Notes: a model not told the origin generated them from the letters alone. Positions 1 to 10,952 are shown, numbered from the stretch's first letter. The stretch is DNA of 64,000 nt from Salibacteraceae bacterium (GCA_018401875.1 JAGYJZ010000002.1:202806-266805); one strand, 5' to 3'. Numbers and translations are program-made.

Positions 1-192
1 TCCTTTTTCTCCATCAAGAAAAGTAATTGCACTTTCTGTTGACCCTGTGTTTTTATATCCTGGGTCAATTGTAATTAACCCTGACTGACCTCTTAACTTA
101 GATATATCTAAGGCTTTCTCGTTCTCTGTACCTTCTACTACAGGAAGCTTATATACTTCTCCGCCAAAGTGTAATTCTGCAAAATCTGACAT
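1..192 (-). CDS. gltA: Citrate synthase, N-terminal part (cut by window edge)
   Basis: The minus strand from an ATG at 192 encodes 64 residues beginning MSDFAELHFGGEVYKLP and running open to base 1. The stretch ITIDPGYKNTGSTESAITFLDG is the conserved N-terminal part of type I citrate synthases, which condense acetyl-CoA and oxaloacetate at the head of the TCA cycle. The catalytic His and Asp residues lie beyond the window, so integrity cannot be judged. It follows eno in the same orientation after a 92-base gap that holds its own Bacteroidota-type promoter, so it may be transcribed both alone and with eno. It is too short for the ORF track because it is truncated. Confidence 0.9.
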   Translation of the reverse strand, partial: MSDFAELHFGGEVYKLPVVEGTENEKALDISKLRGQSGLITIDPGYKNTGSTESAITFLDGEKG

Positions 193-242
193 CTTCTCTT
201 ATTTTCTTATTAATCTGATTACTCCTTCACATCGAAGGCTCA

Positions 243-273
243 CGAAAGTAATACGCAATACTGTCAATTACAA
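243..273 (-). promoter_or_regulatory. Putative sigma-A promoter of gltA
   Basis: On the minus strand TTG (271-273) is followed after 20 bases by TACTTTCG (243-250), a one-base variant of the Bacteroidota TAnnTTTG -7 element. It sits about 50 bases before the gltA ATG. Spacing fits the known TTG-(17-23)-TAnnTTTG layout; activity is inferred. Confidence 0.5.
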
Positions 274-284
274 GCAAGGTAATG

Positions 285-1574
<1,290 letters not shown>

Positions 1575-2699
1575 TTAAATTTCTATCGTTTGGTGTTTGG
1601 CGCTCTTGATCATTTCTACGAAATCATCAAATAAATAGCGTGAATCGTGCGGGCCAGCAGATGATTCGGGATGGTACTGCACAGAAAAAACGTGCTTATT
1701 CTTCAGTCTTATACCTGCCAATGTATCATCATTTAAGTGCACGTGCGTGATTTCTATGTCTTCGCGTAATTCAGCCACTTTTCTATCAACCACAAATCCA
1801 TGATTTTGAGAGGTTATTTCACATTTTCCTGTAGCGATATTCATGATAGGATGATTGATCCCTCTATGTCCATTGTGCATTTTATAGGTTGTCAATCCTG
1901 AAGCCAATGCGAGTAATTGATGACCTAGGCATATTCCAAACATTGGAATTCCTGTCTCAATCAGCTTTTGAATCAATTTGACAGAGTCATGCATCACCGA
2001 AGGATCACCGGGTCCGTTGCTCAGCATTATTCCATCTGGGCTCCATGCCGTTATTTCTTCCACAGAAGCATTCATCGGAAACACCTTTAACTTACAACCT
2101 CGCTCACTCAAACATCGCAAGATATTTGTCTTTACACCAAAATCAATAACTGAAACTTTGATTTCAGCAGTAGGATCGCCATAATCGAACACTTCTTTGG
2201 TGCACACTTTTGATGAAAGTTCTAGACCTGCCATGCTTGGAACTTTTGAAAGTCTTGTTTTCAGCTCATCAAGATCTAGAATCTCACTAGAAATAATAGC
2301 ATTCATTGCTCCCTTATCCCGGACATGGCGAACCAGTGCCCGTGTATCAACGTCAGAAATCCCGACCAATTTTTGTCGTTCAAAGTAGGTCTGCACCGAT
2401 TCCGTTGCTGCTGCTCGTGAAAACACCTGCGAAAACTTCTTGCAAACTAAACCGGCAATTTTTACAGATTCTGATTCTACCTCTTCATCGTGAATACCAT
2501 AATTTCCGATATGTGACGGAGTCATGAGTAGTATCTGGCCGAAATATGACGGGTCAGTAAAAATTTCTTGGTAGCCGGTCATGCCTGTATTAAATGCTAT
2601 TTCACCTGAGGTAGTGCCGATCATGCCAGCGGCTTTCCCCCAATAATGAGTTCCGTCTTCGAGTAAAATTACTGCTGTTTGTCCTTCCTTATATTTCAT
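1575..2699 (-). CDS. carA: Carbamoyl-phosphate synthase small (glutaminase) subunit
   Basis: Hydrolyses glutamine and passes ammonia to the large subunit CarB for carbamoyl phosphate synthesis (pyrimidines and arginine). 374 residues, normal. The N-terminal CPSase domain carries GTTSGEIAFNTGMTGYQE; the C-terminal class I amidotransferase domain has the nucleophile Cys in FGICLGHQLL near residue 257 and the His/Glu pair in VQYHPESSAGPHDS near residue 344. carB is not in the window. The gene begins about 25 bases beyond the rplQ terminator and no clear promoter is seen in that gap, so expression may depend on read-through from the ribosomal genes or on a promoter inside rplQ. Confidence 0.97.
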   Translation of the reverse strand: MKYKEGQTAVILLEDGTHYWGKAAGMIGTTSGEIAFNTGMTGYQEIFTDPSYFGQILLMTPSHIGNYGIHDEEVESESVKIAGLVCKKFSQVFSRAAATESVQTYFERQKLVGISDVDTRALVRHVRDKGAMNAIISSEILDLDELKTRLSKVPSMAGLELSSKVCTKEVFDYGDPTAEIKVSVIDFGVKTNILRCLSERGCKLKVFPMNASVEEITAWSPDGIMLSNGPGDPSVMHDSVKLIQKLIETGIPMFGICLGHQLLALASGLTTYKMHNGHRGINHPIMNIATGKCEITSQNHGFVVDRKVAELREDIEITHVHLNDDTLAGIRLKNKHVFSVQYHPESSAGPHDSRYLFDDFVEMIKSAKHQTIEI

Positions 2700-2724
2700 A
2701 GGGCAATATTGTCAATTTTTAGGC

Positions 2725-2756
2725 AAAAAAAAGAGGATAGGTTGACCCTATCCTCT
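2725..2756 (-). terminator. Rho-independent terminator after rplQ
   Basis: On the minus strand a 10-bp perfect stem (AGAGGATAGG / CCTATCCTCT, 5-base loop) is followed by eight T. It starts about 30 bases after the rplQ stop and closes the ribosomal protein superoperon before carA. Confidence 0.85.
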
Positions 2757-2785
2757 GCGTATTTTCAACAAGTTTGAAACATCAA

Positions 2786-3400
2786 TTACTTGTCTCCTTC
2801 TTTTTTCTCTTCCGATTCTGATTTTGCATCAGTTTCAGGAGCTTTTGCTTCTTCAGCTTTTGTCTCTTCTAATTCAGTCACTTCTACTTCAGTCACTTCT
2901 TCAGCTTCTGCTACAACAGGTGCAGCCTCGGCTTTTGGTGCTGACTTAGTTTCTGCTTTTTCAGCAGACGCTCCTGTGCCAGTGCCTCTTCTAGATCGTC
3001 TAGTTTTCTTCGCTGCTGACTTCGAATCTGTAGTGTAAATCTCATTGAAATCAACCAATTCAATCAGGCACATTTCAGCAGAGTCACCTGAACGGAAACC
3101 TGTTTTAATGATTCGAGTATAGCCTCCTGGTCGCTCAGCAACTTTCGGTGCTACTTCTCTAAACAGTTCTGTAACAGCCTCCTTGCTTTGAAGTTGACTG
3201 AACACTAATCTCCTGGAATGTGTAGTATCACTTTTTGACTTTGTAATCAAAGGTTCAACATACCCTCGAAGAGCTTTAGCTTTAGCCAATGTTGTGCTTA
3301 TACGCTTGTGCGTAATGAGTGCATTGGCAAGGTTCATCATCAACGCATTTCTATGCGAAGTGGTTCTACCTAATTGATTGATTTTATTACGATTTCTCAT
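2786..3400 (-). CDS. rplQ: 50S ribosomal protein L17 (bL17) with long acidic tail
   Basis: bL17 lies near the peptide exit tunnel. Residues 1-125 are the standard basic domain ([40 protein letters not shown]). The remaining roughly 80 residues form a low-complexity extension, first Lys/Arg-rich ([13 protein letters not shown]) then strongly acidic, ending in a Glu/Lys run. Most bL17 proteins stop at 115-130 residues; C-terminal extensions are known in Bacteroidota, but the function of the acidic part is unknown. Last gene of the alpha operon, 20 bases after rpoA. Confidence 0.96.
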   Translation of the reverse strand: MRNRNKINQLGRTTSHRNALMMNLANALITHKRISTTLAKAKALRGYVEPLITKSKSDTTHSRRLVFSQLQSKEAVTELFREVAPKVAERPGGYTRIIKTGFRSGDSAEMCLIELVDFNEIYTTDSKSAAKKTRRSRRGTGTGASAEKAETKSAPKAEAAPVVAEAEEVTEVEVTELEETKAEEAKAPETDAKSESEEKKEGDK

Positions 3401-3420
3401 TGCTCAAATATCAAGCGTTC

Positions 3421-4413
3421 TTATTCCTTTTCTAACAAATATTTTCCTACGTTCATTCCAAAGTGAAGCCCTTTAATCTGAACCAAATCTTCTAGCTCCG
3501 TTAGGGATTTTTTACCAAAGTTTCTAAACTTAAGTAAGTCATTCTTTTCAAACGTCACAAGATCACCAAGGGTTTCAACATCGGCAGCTTTCAGACAATT
3601 GAGGGCACGAACTGAAAGGTCCATGTCTACCAATTTAGTCTTTAACAACTGACGCATGTGAAGCGTATTCTCATCTAATTCTTCTTCTGCTTTCTTTTCA
3701 ACTTGATCAAGCGTAATACGCTCATCGCTGAACAACATAAAGTGATGGATCAAAATTTTAGCTGCTTCCTTTAATGCTTCCTTAGGGTGAATAGACCCAT
3801 CAGAATCAATATCGAAAATCAACTTCTCGTAGTCAGTCTTTTGTTCGACACGATAATTCTCAATCGTGTAACGCACGTTGCGTATCGGAGTAAATACTGA
3901 ATCCAAGAAGATCGTTCCAAGGGCAGCGTTAGCAGTCTTGTTCTCTTCAGAAGGCACATATCCACGTCCTTTTCCTATGGTTACTTCCATTTCAAAGGTT
4001 ACTGATTCGTCCATGTGACAAATTACGTGATCAGGATTCAACACTTGAAACGAGGTAGTAAATTTACCTATGTCACCAGCCGTGAATTTATCTTGGCCAC
4101 TTACCTTGATGCGCACTTTTTCAGTGTCATCCTCTTTTATTTGTTGCTTAAAGCGAACTTCTTTAAGGTTGAGAACAATTTCGGTGACGTCTTCGATAAC
4201 TCCCTTCAGGGTGCTGAATTCGTGATCAACGCCTTCAATTCGAATTGAAGTGATTGCGAACCCCTCCAAAGAAGACAATAAAATTCTTCTAAGGGCATTC
4301 CCGATGGTAATACCATAACCTGGTTCGAGCGGACGGAATTCAAACTGACCTTTAAAGTCGTCTGCCTGAATCATTATGACCTTATCTGGTCTTTGAAAAT
4401 CTAAAATTGCCAT
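3421..4413 (-). CDS. rpoA: RNA polymerase alpha subunit
   Basis: 330 residues. The N-terminal domain nucleates RNAP assembly ([22 protein letters not shown]; the later [14 protein letters not shown]). The C-terminal domain from about residue 255 has the helix-hairpin-helix region that contacts UP elements and regulators ([30 protein letters not shown]). Length and domain order are normal. It is separated from rpsD by an unusually long 102-base gap that can fold (see 4441-4497), whereas the other gaps in this cluster are mostly 0-30 bases. Confidence 0.98.
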   Translation of the reverse strand: MAILDFQRPDKVIMIQADDFKGQFEFRPLEPGYGITIGNALRRILLSSLEGFAITSIRIEGVDHEFSTLKGVIEDVTEIVLNLKEVRFKQQIKEDDTEKVRIKVSGQDKFTAGDIGKFTTSFQVLNPDHVICHMDESVTFEMEVTIGKGRGYVPSEENKTANAALGTIFLDSVFTPIRNVRYTIENYRVEQKTDYEKLIFDIDSDGSIHPKEALKEAAKILIHHFMLFSDERITLDQVEKKAEEELDENTLHMRQLLKTKLVDMDLSVRALNCLKAADVETLGDLVTFEKNDLLKFRNFGKKSLTELEDLVQIKGLHFGMNVGKYLLEKE

Positions 4414-4440
4414 ATTATTTTTCTTCAGTTTTAATTGAAT

Positions 4441-4497
4441 CTGAGTGTCTTCGTTTGAGTAGCTTGAAGAAGAGCGCCTTCAAACATTTTTGCTCAG
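4441..4497 (-). promoter_or_regulatory. Structured leader between rpsD and rpoA
   Basis: In the rpsD-rpoA gap the minus-strand RNA can form an outer stem CUGAG/CUCAG (4493-4497 with 4441-4445) enclosing two overlapping alternatives: GUUUGA/UCAAAC (4480-4485 with 4453-4458) and UUGAAG/CUUCAA (4478-4483 with 4464-4469). No T-run follows, so it is not a terminator. It is a candidate translational control or RNA-processing element; S4 autoregulates the alpha operon in other bacteria, but a link here is inference. Confidence 0.4.
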
Positions 4498-4515
4498 ATA
4501 CAATGGATTGGTTAA

Positions 4516-5124
4516 TTATTTAGAGTACAATTCAACGATCAATTGCTCGCGGATATTTTCCGGGATTTGATCTCTTGTTGGAGCTACGATGTAGGTTCCA
4601 GACAATGTGACCTTATCAAAGTCGAGCCAAGGATAATTTTTAACTGAACTACCACTCACAGAATTTGAAATTGCTTCAAGAGATTTTGATTTCTCTCTTA
4701 CTGCAATCACGTCACCTGGTTTCAAGTGGTAAGATGGTATATTTACGATATCACCATTTACAGTGATGTGCCTGTGGGCTACCAACTGACGAGCACCTCT
4801 TCGAGATGGAGCAATGCCCAAACGAAAAACGGTGTTATCTAGTCTTGACTCACACAGCATCAAAAGGTTTTCACCTGTAATGCCTTTTCTTCTTGAAGCC
4901 TCAGCAAAAAGATTCGAAAATTGACGTTCAAGAATTCCGTAAGTATACTTTGCCTTTTGCTTTTCTTGAAGCTGAACTGCATATTCAGACTGCTTCATTC
5001 TTCGCTTGTTAGGCCCGTGCATTCCCGGTCCGTAATTCTTGCGCTCAAGTGCCTTGTCTGGTCCAAAAATAGGATCTCGGAACTTTCTTGCGATTTTAGA
5101 CTTGGGTCCTGTGTATCTTGCCAT
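4516..5124 (-). CDS. rpsD: 30S ribosomal protein S4 (uS4)
   Basis: Primary 16S rRNA binder that nucleates assembly of the 30S body. 202 residues. The N-terminus [18 protein letters not shown] and the S4 RNA-binding domain ([20 protein letters not shown], then [15 protein letters not shown]) are canonical. No N-terminal zinc-type cysteine cluster is present, so this is the C-minus form. It lies 12 bases after rpsK and before the structured leader of rpoA. Confidence 0.98.
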   Translation of the reverse strand: MARYTGPKSKIARKFRDPIFGPDKALERKNYGPGMHGPNKRRMKQSEYAVQLQEKQKAKYTYGILERQFSNLFAEASRRKGITGENLLMLCESRLDNTVFRLGIAPSRRGARQLVAHRHITVNGDIVNIPSYHLKPGDVIAVREKSKSLEAISNSVSGSSVKNYPWLDFDKVTLSGTYIVAPTRDQIPENIREQLIVELYSK

Positions 5125-5136
5125 TTCTTCTCGTTA

Positions 5137-5520
5137 TTAAACTCTTCTTCTTTTTGATGGTCTGCAACCGTTGTGCGGTAGCGGAGTTACGTCATTGATC
5201 TCGGTCACTTCAATACCCATATTTGCGATACTTCGGATTGCGCTTTCACGACCCGAGCCGGGTCCTTTAACGTAAACTTTTACTTTGCGTAGGCCAGATT
5301 CATGTGCAACTTTGGCACAGTCCTGAGCACACATTTGTGCTGCATAAGGAGTATTCTTCTTGGAACCTCGGAAACCCATCTTTCCTGCAGATGACCAAGA
5401 AATCACATCACCATTAGCATTGGTCAACGAAACAATAATGTTGTTGAATGATGCGTGGATGTGTGCTTCTCCTAACGCGTCTACTTTTACTTTCTTCTTT
5501 TTTGTCTGAGTCTTCGCCAT
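5137..5520 (-). CDS. rpsK: 30S ribosomal protein S11 (uS11)
   Basis: Part of the 30S platform near the mRNA exit. 127 residues with the canonical core ([37 protein letters not shown]) and the basic C-terminus [11 protein letters not shown]. The N-terminus has the Lys-rich run [11 protein letters not shown]. Sits in the usual rpsM-rpsK-rpsD order with short gaps, so translation is probably coupled within the operon. Confidence 0.98.
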   Translation of the reverse strand: MAKTQTKKKKVKVDALGEAHIHASFNNIIVSLTNANGDVISWSSAGKMGFRGSKKNTPYAAQMCAQDCAKVAHESGLRKVKVYVKGPGSGRESAIRSIANMGIEVTEINDVTPLPHNGCRPSKRRRV

Positions 5521-5543
5521 GGAAAACGTGTTCTAATTAATTA

Positions 5544-5921
5544 TTACTTAGTTGCCTTCTTCTTGTTCGCAACAGTCTTTCTTTTTCCTTTTCGAGTACG
5601 GCTGTTATTCTTGGTGCGCTGACCACGAAGTGGTAAACCCACTCTGTGACGTACACCTCTATAACAACCAATATCCATTAAGCGCTTAATGTTCAGCTGG
5701 ACCTCTGAACGAAGCGCACCTTCTACCTTGATATTTTGATTGATGTATTCTCTCACTAGAGCCAATTCATCATCATTCCATTCACTGACTTTTTTACTCC
5801 AGTCAATGCCTGCTTTTGTCAAAATCTCTTGAGCCTTCGAACGTCCTATACCAAAGATGTAGGTTAGTCCGATTTCGCCTCTTTTGTTTCTTGGTAGATC
5901 TATACCTGCTATACGAGCCAT
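5544..5921 (-). CDS. rpsM: 30S ribosomal protein S13 (uS13)
   Basis: Head protein of the 30S subunit contacting the P-site tRNA and the 50S (bridge B1). 125 residues; [26 protein letters not shown] and the basic tail [20 protein letters not shown] are canonical. Follows rpmJ by about 10 bases; first gene of the alpha segment. Confidence 0.98.
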   Translation of the reverse strand: MARIAGIDLPRNKRGEIGLTYIFGIGRSKAQEILTKAGIDWSKKVSEWNDDELALVREYINQNIKVEGALRSEVQLNIKRLMDIGCYRGVRHRVGLPLRGQRTKNNSRTRKGKRKTVANKKKATK

Positions 5922-5931
5922 ATCTTAAATT

Positions 5932-6048
5932 TTATCCTTGTCTTTGTTTGTGTTTCGGATTCTTCTTATTGATGACATAAACACGTCCTTTTCTCTTGAC
6001 GATTTTATCATCAGCAGATCTCTTTTTTACGGATGCTCTAATTTTCAT
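5932..6048 (-). CDS. rpmJ: 50S ribosomal protein L36 (bL36)
   Basis: A 38-residue ORF, too short for the ORF track: ATG at 6048, stop TAA at 5932-5934. The protein begins [15 protein letters not shown] and ends [10 protein letters not shown]. It has no cysteines, so this is the zinc-free (C-minus) form of bL36; the usual CxxC..C..H ligands are replaced (KKRSADDK in place of the cysteine pair). Its position between infA and rpsM is the standard one. Confidence 0.95.
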   Translation of the reverse strand: MKIRASVKKRSADDKIVKRKGRVYVINKKNPKHKQRQG

Positions 6049-6059
6049 GATCCAGCCTA

Positions 6060-6278
6060 TTATTTGTATCTGTATGTAATTCTACCTTTTGACAAATCGT
6101 AAGGTGACATTTCCACCTTTACCTTATCTCCAGGCAATATTTTAATATAATGCATGCGCATCTTTCCAGAAATATGTGCAGTTATAACGTGCCCATTTTC
6201 AAGTTCAACGCGAAACATCGCATTCGATAATGCTTCTGTAATCGTACCGTCTTGTTCTATGGACGCCTGTTTTGCCAT
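6060..6278 (-). CDS. infA: Translation initiation factor IF-1
   Basis: 72 residues, exactly the usual length. IF-1 blocks the A site during 30S initiation and helps IF-2 and IF-3. The S1-like OB fold is seen in [37 protein letters not shown] and the C-terminal [13 protein letters not shown]. It lies 7 bases after map and 11 bases before rpmJ. Confidence 0.98.
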   Translation of the reverse strand: MAKQASIEQDGTITEALSNAMFRVELENGHVITAHISGKMRMHYIKILPGDKVKVEMSPYDLSKGRITYRYK

Positions 6279-6285
6279 GTTTCTG

Positions 6286-7065
6286 TTATGCTTCTATTTT
6301 TAATTTTTCTTCTATAAACTCAAATGTTGAAAGCACTTCTGCCTTTCCTTTTCTTACTACGATGGTATGCTCAAAATGGGCTGAAGGTTTCCGATCAGCT
6401 GTCACAATGGTCCATCCATCTCTTAGTTGGCTTACCTCTTTTTTACCTTGATTGATCATCGGCTCAATTGCTATCACCAACCCTTCAACCAAAACAGGAC
6501 CTCTCCCTCGTTTTCCGAAATTCGGAACCTCAGGCGCCTCGTGCAATTTCTTACCAAGACCATGTCCTACCAACTCTCTTACCACACCATAGCCATTTCG
6601 TTCTGCTTCAAATTGAACTGCATAACCTATATCACCTACGCGATTACCAGCAATGGCTTGTTCTATTCCAAGCATCAAACTTCTTTTTGTGGTTTCAAGT
6701 AGGTCATCCACCTCTTTTGAAACCTCACCTACTTTAAACGTGTAGGCTGAATCACCATAGTATCCATTCATCAAAACTCCACAGTCTACGGATAGGATGT
6801 CTCCATCTACCACTTCCTTTTTATCAGGAATTCCGTGCACAACTGCTTCATTTTTAGAAATGCATAAACTATTTGGGAAGCCATTGTAGTTCAAAAAACC
6901 AGGCACTGCACCGTGGTCATGTATGAACTCATAAGCTCGTTTATCCAATTCTAAAGGAGTCACCCCGGGTCTAACCAAGGAAGCTACTTCTGCTAAAGTT
7001 TTTCCAACAAGTAAAGAACTTTCTCTAATTAACGCTATCTCTTCTTCGCTTTTACCTCTCAACAT
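6286..7065 (-). CDS. map: Methionine aminopeptidase type I
   Basis: Removes the initiator methionine from new proteins. 259 residues, no N-terminal extension. The five metal ligands are visible: two Asp in [19 protein letters not shown], His in [16 protein letters not shown], Glu in AIEPMIN and the final Glu in HFEHTIVV. The secY-map-infA order is typical. The overlapping plus-strand ORFs in the track are shadows. Confidence 0.97.
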   Translation of the reverse strand: MLRGKSEEEIALIRESSLLVGKTLAEVASLVRPGVTPLELDKRAYEFIHDHGAVPGFLNYNGFPNSLCISKNEAVVHGIPDKKEVVDGDILSVDCGVLMNGYYGDSAYTFKVGEVSKEVDDLLETTKRSLMLGIEQAIAGNRVGDIGYAVQFEAERNGYGVVRELVGHGLGKKLHEAPEVPNFGKRGRGPVLVEGLVIAIEPMINQGKKEVSQLRDGWTIVTADRKPSAHFEHTIVVRKGKAEVLSTFEFIEEKLKIEA

Positions 7066-7076
7066 ATCAATCTATC

Positions 7077-8408
7077 TTAGCCAGCCATTCCAAAAGCGGA
7101 GGAAGAGCGGCCCTTTATTTTTCCTGATTTCATTAAACCATCATAATGTCTCATCAACAGGTGACTTTCAATTTGTTGAAGTGTATCTAGGATCACCCCA
7201 ACCATAATCAAAAGTGACGTACCTCCGAAGAAGTAGGCAAATCCTGTCGACACTCCTGCGATCATCGCAAAAGCCGGCAAAATTGCAACAATTCCTAGGA
7301 ATATGGAACCAGGAAGTGTAATTCTTGAAAGAACGTTGTCTAGGAACTCTGAAGTCTTCTTTCCTGGCTTAACACCTGGAATAAAGCCACCGTTTCTTTT
7401 TAAGTCTTCAGCCATTTGATTTGGATTGACCGTAATCGCTGTGTAGAAATAAGTAAATGCTATTATCAGGATAAAGAATACAAAGTTGTACCAGAATCCA
7501 GTAATATCAGCGAATGCCGATGCGAATCCCGTAGCAGTATCAGAGCTTGTGAAACCCACCAACGTGATTGGCAAGAACATCAAAGCTTGCGCGAAAATGA
7601 TTGGCATTACACCCGCTGCATTCACTTTCAGAGGAATGTACTGACGAACTCCACCGTATTGTTTGTTACCTACTACCTTTTTTGCGAAATTCACGGGTAT
7701 CCTCCGAGTGCCCTGCACCAGCGCAACTGTTGCAATGGTTACTAAAAGAAGGAAAACAAGTTCGATCAACAACATCACAAAACCACCAGCGCTTGCCCTC
7801 TGCTCGATCTCAAAGAAGAAGGAACTCGGAAGTTGAGCGATAATACCGATCATAATGATCATTGAAATACCATTTCCGATGCCTTTATCGGTAATTTTTT
7901 CTCCTAACCACATCACAAATACAGTTCCTGTAATGAGCAATACGATCGTGCTAATCCACCAAAAAGTTGTTGTACCACCCGCAACTGCTTGCGCAGGGAT
8001 TTGAGTAGATATGTAACTCGGAGCTTGAAAAGCAGTGATCGCGATGGTTAAAAACCGCGTATATTGATTAATCTTTCTTCGTCCGCTCTCACCTTCCTTT
8101 TGCATTTTCTGAATGGCTGGAACGGCAATTCCCATAAGCTGCATCACGATGGAAGCAGAAATGTAAGGCATGATACCTAAAGCGAAAACGGAAGCCCTCG
8201 AAAAGGCACCACCTGCAAATATGTTAAGCAGGGCTGCAATTCCTGAAGCCTCACCATTAACCTCACCCAAAACAGCTGGATCAACACCTGGAAGTACCAC
8301 GAAGGCACCCAAGCGATAGATCAATAGAAATCCGAGGGTATTTAAAATTCGTACCCTAAGATCTTCGATCTTCCAAATGTTCTGAAGTGTTTCTATAAAT
8401 CTTTTCAT
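7077..8408 (-). CDS. secY: Protein translocase subunit SecY
   Basis: Channel-forming subunit of the SecYEG translocon in the inner membrane. 443 residues with about ten hydrophobic segments. Conserved regions include the N-terminal LGFLLIYRLGAFVVLPGVDP, the plug/TM2 segment NIFAGGAFSRASVFALGIMPYI, GIGNGISMIIMIGI and the cytoplasmic loop TVNPNQMAEDLKRNGGFIPG. It sits 2 bases after rplO, the standard spc position. Confidence 0.98.
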   Translation of the reverse strand: MKRFIETLQNIWKIEDLRVRILNTLGFLLIYRLGAFVVLPGVDPAVLGEVNGEASGIAALLNIFAGGAFSRASVFALGIMPYISASIVMQLMGIAVPAIQKMQKEGESGRRKINQYTRFLTIAITAFQAPSYISTQIPAQAVAGGTTTFWWISTIVLLITGTVFVMWLGEKITDKGIGNGISMIIMIGIIAQLPSSFFFEIEQRASAGGFVMLLIELVFLLLVTIATVALVQGTRRIPVNFAKKVVGNKQYGGVRQYIPLKVNAAGVMPIIFAQALMFLPITLVGFTSSDTATGFASAFADITGFWYNFVFFILIIAFTYFYTAITVNPNQMAEDLKRNGGFIPGVKPGKKTSEFLDNVLSRITLPGSIFLGIVAILPAFAMIAGVSTGFAYFFGGTSLLIMVGVILDTLQQIESHLLMRHYDGLMKSGKIKGRSSSAFGMAG

Positions 8409-8410
8409 GC

Positions 8411-8863
8411 TTATTCTATGATCTTTGTAGATCCACCTTTTGATTCGATTGCTTCTTTAGCTGTTTTCGAGAATGCGTGCACTTCAACCGAAAGTTTAGA
8501 CTTCAGTTCGCCACGACCCAATACTTTAATAAGATCTTTCTTACCAACGATTGATTTCTCCACTAAAAAAGCAGCATTGATTTCTGTTGTTTTGTACTGA
8601 TCAGCAAGTGCTTGAAGAGTGTCGAGATTAATTCCGTGAAATTCTTTTCTGTTTGGATTCTTGAAGCCAAACTTAGGCACACGTCTTTGAAGTGGCATTT
8701 GACCACCTTCAAAACCAACCTTTTTTGAATAACCGCTTCTAGACTTGGCACCTTTGTGCCCTCGAGACGCTGTTCCTCCACTGCCAGAACCTTCACCTCG
8801 ACCTAGTCGTTTGTTGTTCTTTTTAACAGAACCTTTTGCGGGTTTTAAATTACTTAAGTCCAT
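8411..8863 (-). CDS. rplO: 50S ribosomal protein L15 (uL15)
   Basis: Late 50S assembly protein. 150 residues; N-terminus MDLSNLKPAKGSVKKNNKRLGRG, the Gly/Arg-rich stretch GSGSGGTASRGHKGAKSRSG and the RRVPKFGF region are canonical. The C-terminus is slightly longer than in E. coli. Ten bases after rpmD. Confidence 0.97.
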   Translation of the reverse strand: MDLSNLKPAKGSVKKNNKRLGRGEGSGSGGTASRGHKGAKSRSGYSKKVGFEGGQMPLQRRVPKFGFKNPNRKEFHGINLDTLQALADQYKTTEINAAFLVEKSIVGKKDLIKVLGRGELKSKLSVEVHAFSKTAKEAIESKGGSTKIIE

Positions 8864-8872
8864 AATTGTGGA

Positions 8873-9055
8873 TTATTTAACGTCTTCGACTTTTAATAAA
8901 TGGTTCACTTTATTGATCATTCCGATGATTTGTGGCGTGCCCACAACTTCAACAGTGGAATTCATCTTCTTTAGACCAAGTGCAGCAACAGTTGCCTTTT
9001 GATCTCCTGGTCTTTTGATGGTTGAACGAACCAATGTTAGTTTAAACTTTTCCAT
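8873..9055 (-). CDS. rpmD: 50S ribosomal protein L30 (uL30)
   Basis: 60 residues, normal for bacterial uL30. Motifs [19 protein letters not shown] and [19 protein letters not shown] are conserved. Located between rpsE and rplO as expected. The overlapping ORF 8745-9002 on the plus strand is a shadow. Confidence 0.97.
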   Translation of the reverse strand: MEKFKLTLVRSTIKRPGDQKATVAALGLKKMNSTVEVVGTPQIIGMINKVNHLLKVEDVK

Positions 9056-9061
9056 ATTTTC

Positions 9062-9580
9062 TTATCCGTTGAACACTGTATCAAGGTTAACTCCTCTTTG
9101 ACGAGCAACTGTGTTTGCGTCACGCAATTGCGTTAATGCTTCGATAGTCGCTTTCACCACGTTTGCAGGATTCGATGAACCTTTAGACTTGGCGAGCACA
9201 TCGGTAATTCCGACACTTTCCAACACAGCGCGCATCGCACCACCGGCTATAACTCCAGTACCATGAGAAGCAGGCTTTAGGAATATAAATGCACCACCAA
9301 ATCGCCCCAATTGCTCGTGTGGAACTGTTCCACCTTGAATTGGCACTTTGATGAGGTTTTTCTTAGCATCATCGATGGCTTTCTCAATAGCACTTGTAGC
9401 TTCTTTGGCCTTTCCAAGACCGTGACCTACAACTCCATTTTCATTTCCAACCACAACTACTGCTGAGAATCCAAAAGCACGTCCACCTTTGGTAACTTTA
9501 GTTACTCTTCTTACTTCTACAAGACGGTCTTTCAACTCGATCTCGCTTGACTTTACTCTTTTTATGTTTTCGCTTGCCAT
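9062..9580 (-). CDS. rpsE: 30S ribosomal protein S5 (uS5)
   Basis: Decoding-fidelity protein of the 30S. 172 residues with the N-terminal double-stranded RNA-binding domain ([19 protein letters not shown]) and the conserved loop [20 protein letters not shown]. The spectinomycin-loop segment [12 protein letters not shown] shows no unusual change. Gaps of 6-11 bases to rpmD and rplR. Confidence 0.98.
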   Translation of the reverse strand: MASENIKRVKSSEIELKDRLVEVRRVTKVTKGGRAFGFSAVVVVGNENGVVGHGLGKAKEATSAIEKAIDDAKKNLIKVPIQGGTVPHEQLGRFGGAFIFLKPASHGTGVIAGGAMRAVLESVGITDVLAKSKGSSNPANVVKATIEALTQLRDANTVARQRGVNLDTVFNG

Positions 9581-9591
9581 GTCGGTTGCTC

Positions 9592-9945
9592 TTAGAATTT
9601 TAATCCATTCTCACGTGCTGCCTCGGCTAAAGCCTTTACACGTCCGTGATACAAATAGCCATTACGATCAAATACTACTTCACTTACACCAGCAGCTGTT
9701 GCTGCCTCTGCGATCTTCTTTCCGATCAAAGTTGCTTGTTCGATCTTTGAAATCCCTTTGGTTGACTTATCACCTAAAGATGATGCAGCAGCCAGTGTTT
9801 TTCCATCCAAATCATTAATGACTTGAGCGTAGATCTCTTTGTTACTTCTGAAAACCGACAATCTAGGTGTCTCTGTAGTTCCAGTAATATTTTTACGGAT
9901 ACGCTTCTTAATTCGCGTTCTCCTTTGTAATTTGCTAAGTGCCAT
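9592..9945 (-). CDS. rplR: 50S ribosomal protein L18 (uL18)
   Basis: 5S rRNA-binding protein of the central protuberance. 117 residues. [28 protein letters not shown] and the C-terminal [24 protein letters not shown] are canonical. In operon between rplF and rpsE. Confidence 0.98.
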   Translation of the reverse strand: MALSKLQRRTRIKKRIRKNITGTTETPRLSVFRSNKEIYAQVINDLDGKTLAAASSLGDKSTKGISKIEQATLIGKKIAEAATAAGVSEVVFDRNGYLYHGRVKALAEAARENGLKF

Positions 9946-9954
9946 TCTTACTAC

Positions 9955-10509
9955 TTATTTTTTAGCGGCCGACTTACCGGCTTTTCTTCTAATCTGTTCA
10001 CCTACGTAACGAATACCTTTTCCTTTGTACGGCTCAGGCTTTCTCAATGATCTCAACTTAGCGGCAACTTGCCCGATGAGTTGTTTATCGTGTGATTCAA
10101 ACGTCACGATAGGATTTTTACCTCTTTCTTGCTCTGCCTTTACAGAAACTTCCGATGGAATTTCAAACAAAACGTTGTGCGAATACCCTAAAGACAGCTC
10201 TAGTTTTTGACCTTGAACTGCTGCTCGGTAACCTACACCAACCAATTCTTGTTTAATGGTAAAACCATTTGAAACGCCTTCGATCATATTGCTCACCAAC
10301 GAACGGTAAAGTCCGTGTTTTGAGCGTTGATCTTTGTGATCGTTTTCTCGTGCAAAGGTAATGACGTTGTCCTCAATAGATACCGAGATACAATTATCAA
10401 TTTCTTGCTTCAATTCTCCCTTCGTTCCTTTAACATGTATGGTGTTTCCATCCATCTTAACTTCAACTCCTGCGGGAATTGTTATTGGTGCTTTTCCAAT
10501 TCGTGACAT
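9955..10509 (-). CDS. rplF: 50S ribosomal protein L6 (uL6)
   Basis: 184 residues; binds 23S rRNA near the factor-binding site. MSRIGKAPITIPAGVEV at the N-terminus and the signature PEPYKGKGIRYVGEQIRRKAGK at the C-terminus are diagnostic. Twelve bases or fewer separate it from rpsH and rplR. Confidence 0.98.
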   Translation of the reverse strand: MSRIGKAPITIPAGVEVKMDGNTIHVKGTKGELKQEIDNCISVSIEDNVITFARENDHKDQRSKHGLYRSLVSNMIEGVSNGFTIKQELVGVGYRAAVQGQKLELSLGYSHNVLFEIPSEVSVKAEQERGKNPIVTFESHDKQLIGQVAAKLRSLRKPEPYKGKGIRYVGEQIRRKAGKSAAKK

Positions 10510-10520
10510 TATTCAATCTT

Positions 10521-10922
10521 TTAATAGACGTAACACAAAACTTCTCCTCCTACCTTGTCTTGACGTGCTTCTTTATCGCTCATCAACCCTTTCGATGTTG
10601 AAAGTATAGCGATTCCTAAGCCGTTCAATACGCGAGGCAGGCTATCAGACCCGGTGTACTTTCGTAAACCTGGCTTACTGATTCTCTTCAAGCCTTTAAT
10701 GGCCGAAGACTTCGTTACCTTATCATACTTCAATGCAATTTTAATATTGCCTTGGGGACCTTCCTCTTCAAACTTATAATTGAGGATGTATCCTTTTTCA
10801 AAGAGAATCTTTGTCATCTCTTTCTTAATGTTCGATGCAGGAATGTCCACTACACGGTGATTAGCGCTTATTGCGTTTCTCAACCTCGTTAGGTAATCTG
10901 CTATTGGATCAGTAACAACCAT
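10521..10922 (-). CDS. rpsH: 30S ribosomal protein S8 (uS8)
   Basis: Central-domain 16S rRNA binder; in E. coli it is the spc operon repressor. 133 residues with [32 protein letters not shown] and the C-terminal [25 protein letters not shown]. No clear S8-like operator could be identified upstream of rplE by eye. Confidence 0.98.
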   Translation of the reverse strand: MVVTDPIADYLTRLRNAISANHRVVDIPASNIKKEMTKILFEKGYILNYKFEEEGPQGNIKIALKYDKVTKSSAIKGLKRISKPGLRKYTGSDSLPRVLNGLGIAILSTSKGLMSDKEARQDKVGGEVLCYVY

Positions 10923-10952
10923 CTTTTCTTCTTTCTTTAAATCTGTCTTGAA

